Positions 5,632 through 8,345 of a DNA stretch of 8,345 nucleotides are shown one piece after another. The DNA is taken from assembly GCA_028275645.1 (NCBI GenBank), contig JAPWUH010000045.1:1-8345 (forward strand), in the 5' to 3' direction. The translations under genes were made by a program, and so were the position numbers. The stretch's first letter is position 1; every line of letters starts with the position of its first letter. The notes beneath the pieces were generated by a model. That model saw only the letters and a program-made list of their open reading frames with translations. It was not told where the DNA came from and did not search any database. This DNA is from Caldivirga sp. (GTDB lineage: Archaea; Thermoproteota; Thermoprotei; Thermoproteales; Thermocladiaceae).

Positions 5632-6120
5632 CTAGGTTTGATATGCTTTACCCGCCAACGTACCCTTAGCCTTCTCAAACATCTCCCTCACTATCCCAAC
5701 CAAGACCTCCACCTCCTCCCTCCCATACTTAGCCTCATGAAACCCCCATACATGCAACTCGTAGCCAGCCTCCCAACCCCTAAGCACCCATTCACCCAAC
5801 GTCTTTGACAACTTTATTGATGCTGAGGATAACTCATAGGTGTACCATCTGCCCTCCCTCAGAGCCCTCCTATACTCCTCGAGGCCATGCACCTCAGCCA
5901 ATGCCTTAACCACCTCCTCAGCCACCTTATACGCCTTCTCCGATGCCTGCACAAGGTCACCTTTGTTTAAGTATTCCTCAGCCTCTCTCAGAAATTTCTC
6001 AGCAAGTTGAATCCTCAACCTAGCACCTTCTTCAGGGTCACCGATGGCGTTTATTATCAGGTCAACTACGTCTATACCCCTATCCTCAGCAGCCTTCAAC
6101 AACTCACTCGGAATCTCCAT
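5632..6120 (-). CDS. PaREP1 family protein (HEPN-like)
   Basis: The protein is 162 aa and mainly helical. The segment RLRIQLAEKFLREAEEYL, then NKGDLVQASEKAYKVAEEVV at about residues 55-90, is the hallmark of the PaREP1 family. This family is expanded in Thermoproteales, first noted as repeated genes in Pyrobaculum aerophilum, and resembles HEPN-type helical bundles. Molecular function is not established. Canonical HEPN RNases carry Rx4-6H; I do not see a clear copy, although HVWGFHEAKYGREEVEVLV supplies conserved-looking His and Arg residues. The ATG at 6120 is preceded directly by TGAGGT. TATA-like TTTTAAAAT on the minus strand near 6157 predicts a leader of about 10 nt. It converges on thrC and has no partner nucleotidyltransferase gene next to it. 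Confidence 0.8.
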   Translation of the reverse strand: MEIPSELLKAAEDRGIDVVDLIINAIGDPEEGARLRIQLAEKFLREAEEYLNKGDLVQASEKAYKVAEEVVKALAEVHGLEEYRRALREGRWYTYELSSASIKLSKTLGEWVLRGWEAGYELHVWGFHEAKYGREEVEVLVGIVREMFEKAKGTLAGKAYQT

Positions 6121-6151
6121 ACCTCATTACGCTTAAAATTAACCGCTGCCT

Positions 6152-6162
6152 TATTTTAAAAG
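6152..6162 (-). promoter_or_regulatory. TATA region of the PaREP1 gene
   Basis: On the minus strand GCTTTTAAAATAAGG lies about 37 nt before the ATG at 6120, placing a start near 6128-6130 with TGAGGT inside the short leader. A second AT-rich word (TTAATTTTAAG, about 6131-6141) is too close to the ATG to serve. Confidence 0.4.
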
Positions 6163-6281
6163 CATATCTGTGCAACCGTTATGGTTTCATATACTTCATA
6201 CCTCTTTCCTAACCCTTTAACATTTGACCTCGTTTCGATTCTACCCTTAGTGCTAGATTGAATACTAACTATTGCATTGTG

Positions 6282-6373
6282 AAAAGCTTATTAAGATCCT
6301 GGCCATTAGTAGCATGCCCCGCCCGGTAAACCCGCCCCCTTTAAGCCAACCCCACCCGCCCAGGGTGGGGTTA
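6282..6373 (+). ncRNA. Candidate small RNA: GC-rich hairpin behind its own TATA-like box
   Basis: AAAAGCTTATTAA (6282-6294) resembles the promoter elements at 2031 and 8082, and predicts a start near 6312-6318. The sequence then switches to a C-rich stretch (6314-6340) and a perfect 10-bp stem, AACCCCACCC (6348-6357) and GGGTGGGGTT (6363-6372), with a 5-nt loop. Such GC islands in otherwise balanced or AT-rich intergenic DNA are often structured RNAs in hyperthermophiles. No C/D boxes, tRNA fold or SRP/RNase P motif is seen. A 29-codon Pro-rich frame from the ATG at 6314 (stop 6401-6403) is an alternative but looks incidental. Confidence 0.35.
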
Positions 6374-6396
6374 TCATTCCTACCGTGGGTTATTGA

Positions 6397-6402
6397 TTTA
6401 TA
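6397..6402 (+). promoter_or_regulatory. TATA box for the 162-aa gene
   Basis: TTTATA lies within GATTTATAGG about 28 nt before the GTG at 6427. Aligned on the initiation codons, it occupies the same place as the TTAA part of the elements at 2031 and 8082, supporting leaderless transcription from the GTG. Confidence 0.55.
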
Positions 6403-6426
6403 GGTTAATACCCGTTAACCCAACGT

Positions 6427-6915
6427 GTGGGCGTAGTTAACCTAGTGCTCACCGCGCCGTTTAACGTGGATTGCAGGGAGGGGGTTGATTACGCCGTGTT
6501 CCTAATACCCCAGTTTATAGGTGACTTGGTGAGTGGGGGTAGGTGCGTTAGGGCGATTATACTGCCTAGGGGGCAGGCTAGGTGGCTACGTAATTACATT
6601 GACTTGGTTTCATTCCTGCGTAGAAGTGGTGTGAGGTTGATTGTACCCATTGGCGAGGTTAACGATGTTGATGATGCGTTGAGGCGTAGGTTGAATATAA
6701 TCCCGCACATAGACGACTCCAGGTTGATCAGTAGGATTAGTGAACTGGACTCAGCATCAATATACGCCAACGTGACTGCCGACTTCAATGAACCACCTAG
6801 GCTCAGGGAATTGTTCATACACCTAACGCCGCCTAGGCTTAGGAGAGGGTTTAACGTGGTCTATGGCCTACCGATCGTTGAAGCTGATCAAGTATATCTA
6901 ATACACTACCCATGA
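6427..6915 (+). CDS. Hypothetical protein, 162 aa
   Basis: I do not recognise the family. The pattern is alternating strand and helix: VVNLVLTAPF at the start, DYAVFLIPQFIG, RAIILPRGQARWLRNYIDLV, then GVRLIVPIGEVNDVDDAL, and near the end GFNVVYGLPIVEADQVYLI. This suggests a small soluble alpha/beta fold. No catalytic motif, zinc site, signal peptide or membrane helix is evident. AGG codons and the TATA spacing match the neighbouring core genes, so it looks native. It precedes aIF2-alpha by 93 bp with a separate TATA box between them, so it is co-oriented but probably not in the same transcript. The GTG start is supported by the TATA position. Confidence 0.75.
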   Translation: MGVVNLVLTAPFNVDCREGVDYAVFLIPQFIGDLVSGGRCVRAIILPRGQARWLRNYIDLVSFLRRSGVRLIVPIGEVNDVDDALRRRLNIIPHIDDSRLISRISELDSASIYANVTADFNEPPRLRELFIHLTPPRLRRGFNVVYGLPIVEADQVYLIHYP

Positions 6916-6921
6916 CAAGCA

Positions 6922-6947
6922 GTAACACACTCAGCCCAGGCTGTTAC
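6922..6947 (+). terminator. Weak hairpin after the 162-aa gene
   Basis: GTAACA (6922-6927) pairs with TGTTAC (6942-6947). An alternative inner stem, CAGCC/GGCTG (6932-6943), is mutually exclusive at its edge. It lies just after the stop codon. No T run follows, so termination is uncertain. Confidence 0.25.
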
Positions 6948-6973
6948 GGCGCTGGGGTTGATAAAGGTTAAAG

Positions 6974-6980
6974 TTTATAA
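6974..6980 (+). promoter_or_regulatory. TATA box for aIF2-alpha/nop10
   Basis: TTTATAA in the sequence AAAGTTTATAAGAG lies about 26 nt before a TTG (7003) and 32 nt before the ATG (7009). Transcription starting near 7003-7005 would give a leader of at most a few bases before the ATG. Confidence 0.55.
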
Positions 6981-7008
6981 GAGTAGAGGGGCATTGTAAG
7001 GGTTGGCT

Positions 7009-7851
7009 ATGAGTAACGTGGGTAAGAGGAGTGCGCAGGGTCAGCAGGCCACGGCTGTTAGGTTCTACAGGAGGCAGTACCCCGAGGTTGGTGAACTTGT
7101 GGTTGGAACGGTTAAGAGGATTGAGGAGCATGGGGCCTACATAACCCTGGACGAGTACGGTGGGGTGGAGGCGTACGTACCCATTAATGAGATTCTCCAG
7201 TCCTGGTTCAGGAACATTAAGGACTATTTGAAGGTGGGTTCTAAGTCTGTGTTCAAGGTTATGAGGGTTGACCCAAGGAGGGGGTTAATAGACCTATCAC
7301 TGAGGAGGGTTAAGGATGAGGAGAGGGAGAGGAAGTTCAATGAGTGGAAGAGGAACCTAAGGGCCATTAAGCTCCTTGAGATAGTCGCCCAGAGGATGGG
7401 TACGGATGTGAATAGGCTCATGGAGGAGGCCGGCTGGAGCATAATCGAGTACTACGGGGACCTTTACTCTGTGTTTGAGGAGGCGGCTAAGGGTAACGTT
7501 GACCCACTGGTTAAGCTTGGGGTTAGGAGGGAGTTAATAGATGAAATCACCAAGATCGCTAAGGAGAGAATTGAACCACCCAAGGTAACCATAGTGGGGG
7601 TGGTGAGGATAATAAACCTCAAGCCAAATGGGGTGGAGTACATTAAGAAGATACTTGAGGAGGCACTAAACGAGGCCGGGAAGCTGGGGGTAACGGCCAG
7701 GATATACACAATAGGCCCGCCAAGGTACAGAATTGAAATAACAGGCGACGACCCTAAGCGGGTTGAGGAGGCCTTCGGGAGGTTAAGCAGCCTCATAGTC
7801 AGTGAGGCTAAGGCAAACGGGGGTGAGGCCTCCGTTTCAAGGAGCCAGTGA
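7009..7851 (+). CDS. eif2a: Translation initiation factor aIF2 subunit alpha
   Basis: This is the alpha subunit of the aIF2 heterotrimer, which brings initiator Met-tRNA to the small ribosomal subunit. Residues about 25-102 form an S1/OB domain (GELVVGTVKRIEEHGAYITL, then DEYGGVEAYVPINEI and GLIDLSLRRV). A helical domain follows (WKRNLRAIKLLEIVAQRMG through GVRRELIDEITKIA). The alpha/beta domain that contacts the gamma subunit begins near VTIVGVVRI and includes RIYTIGPPRYRIEITGDDPK. At about 280 aa it is slightly longer than usual, because of some 20 basic residues at the N-terminus. I prefer the ATG at 7009; a TTG at 7003 would add two residues. The TGA ends immediately before a GTG that opens the nop10 frame, so the two are surely co-transcribed. 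Confidence 0.95.
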   Translation: MSNVGKRSAQGQQATAVRFYRRQYPEVGELVVGTVKRIEEHGAYITLDEYGGVEAYVPINEILQSWFRNIKDYLKVGSKSVFKVMRVDPRRGLIDLSLRRVKDEERERKFNEWKRNLRAIKLLEIVAQRMGTDVNRLMEEAGWSIIEYYGDLYSVFEEAAKGNVDPLVKLGVRRELIDEITKIAKERIEPPKVTIVGVVRIINLKPNGVEYIKKILEEALNEAGKLGVTARIYTIGPPRYRIEITGDDPKRVEEAFGRLSSLIVSEAKANGGEASVSRSQ

Positions 7852-7860
7852 GTGTTAACC

Positions 7861-8091
7861 ATGGTTAGGTCCGTGATGATGAAGTGCCTCAGGTGCGGTA
7901 GATACACCCTGAGGAAGGATAAGTGCCCTTACTGCGGGGGTCCATTAACAAACCCACACCCACCCAGGTACTCCCCTGACGATAAGATGTGGAGGTACAG
8001 GCTCATGCTTAAGGTTGCCTCAGGCCAATTGAAGGTTAGCGAGGAGACCAGGAGGAGGGTTCTTGAGTCGCTTGACTCTGGAAAAGCTTAA
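7861..8091 (+). CDS. nop10: H/ACA ribonucleoprotein protein Nop10
   Basis: Nop10 is a small zinc-binding protein of the H/ACA ribonucleoprotein that binds Cbf5 and supports guide-directed pseudouridylation of rRNA. The zinc ribbon is KCLRCGRYTL and KCPYCGG (Cys at residues 9, 12, 22 and 25 from the ATG at 7861), followed by the family signature HPPRYSPDD and a helix (WRYRLMLKVA). Archaeal Nop10 is usually near 60 aa; this one has about 20 extra charged residues at the C-terminus. Possible starts are GTG 7852, ATG 7861, ATG 7873 and ATG 7876. The frame sits directly behind aIF2-alpha, a common archaeal pairing. Its stop codon (8089-8091) lies within the promoter of rpl44e. Confidence 0.93.
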   Translation: MVRSVMMKCLRCGRYTLRKDKCPYCGGPLTNPHPPRYSPDDKMWRYRLMLKVASGQLKVSEETRRRVLESLDSGKA

Positions 8092-8093
8092 AA
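8082..8093 (+). promoter_or_regulatory. rpl44e promoter overlapping the nop10 stop codon
   Basis: AAAAGCTTAAAA begins 36 nt before the rpl44e ATG, as the same word at 2031 does before the GTG at 2067. It contains the TAA of nop10 (8089-8091). rpl44e can therefore be transcribed independently of the upstream pair, probably as a leaderless message. Confidence 0.6.
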
Positions 8094-8117
8094 TAGGCAG
8101 TTAAAGCGGCGGTTAGC

Positions 8118-8345
8118 ATGAAGATACCTAGGGTAATTAGGACCTATTGCCCAAGGTGCAGGACGTACACCGAACACACGGTGACCCAGTACACTTCAGG
8201 TAAGAGGAGGACGCTGTCAGAGGGGCAGAGGAGGTATGATAGGAAGCTCCTCGGCTATGGATCAACCAGGAAGCCCAGGCAGAAGACGTTCTACAAGGTC
8301 ACCAAGAAGGTGACGCTTAAGTTAACCTGCAGGCAATGCGGCTAC
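8118..8345 (+). CDS. rpl44e: 50S ribosomal protein L44e (eL42), 3' end beyond window
   Basis: The first 76 codons are visible. The start [20 protein letters not shown], the basic central part ([17 protein letters not shown], then [15 protein letters not shown]) and KLTCRQCGY match ribosomal protein L44e, a zinc-binding protein of the large subunit near the E site. The zinc ligands are the CxxC pairs at residues 11/14 and 71/74. The family is about 95 aa long, so about 20 residues lie past the right edge. The ATG is supported by the promoter spacing and by the family start. In many archaea it is followed by rps27e, which would be expected next. Confidence 0.95.
   Translation, partial: MKIPRVIRTYCPRCRTYTEHTVTQYTSGKRRTLSEGQRRYDRKLLGYGSTRKPRQKTFYKVTKKVTLKLTCRQCGY

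Noticed and set aside
6314..6403. Leaderless 29-residue Pro-rich peptide
   Set aside because: The ATG is at a plausible distance from a TATA-like word, but the composition simply reflects the C-rich, hairpin-forming DNA, so it is kept only as an alternative to a small RNA.
7870..7912. C/D box-like GTGATGA and CTGA words
   Set aside because: They fall inside the nop10 coding sequence around its zinc-ribbon codons and lack a D'/C' pair.

Overview
The window looks like a hyperthermophilic crenarchaeal chromosome, most likely Thermoproteales of the Vulcanisaeta/Caldivirga/Pyrobaculum type. The evidence is archaeal/eukaryotic-type translation genes (aIF2-alpha, Nop10, L44e), a PaREP1-family gene, a tRNA gene with encoded CCA, TATA boxes placed for leaderless or nearly leaderless transcription, and AGG as the dominant Arg codon in the core genes. 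The genus is an inference.

Positions 1-2852 are an accessory block of unrecognised genes. Four tightly packed, partly overlapping genes run leftward (1905 down to 1, the last cut by the window edge): a small AbrB-like protein, two hypothetical proteins and a long protein with a Pro/Thr/Gly-rich low-complexity segment and a Cys cluster. A divergent orphan gene with a possible winged-helix segment (2067-2852) faces right. The intergenic region between them carries a perfect dyad and short repeats that could be operators. The block ends in T-rich DNA and a cluster of short repeats, followed by a tRNA-Arg(CCG) gene on the minus strand (3145-3223). The block lies on the 3' side of that tRNA, as expected for an element integrated into a tRNA gene, but no integrase or second attachment site is visible here.

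Positions 3297-4118 hold an unannotated, heavily degraded DEAD-box RNA helicase on the minus strand. It is recognisable from motifs Ib to VI across several frames, with stops and frameshifts. An AT-rich palindrome and direct repeat lie just beyond it (4186-4257).

Positions 4372-6120 hold threonine synthase (thrC, +), a candidate terminator, and a convergent PaREP1-family gene (-). The gap 6121-6426 holds promoter signals and a very GC-rich stretch with a perfect 10-bp hairpin behind its own TATA-like box, a candidate small RNA.

Positions 6427-8345 run rightward: an unrecognised 162-aa gene, then aIF2-alpha, nop10 and the start of rpl44e (cut by the right edge). These last genes serve translation initiation, H/ACA-guided RNA pseudouridylation and the large ribosomal subunit. 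The rpl44e promoter overlaps the nop10 stop codon.
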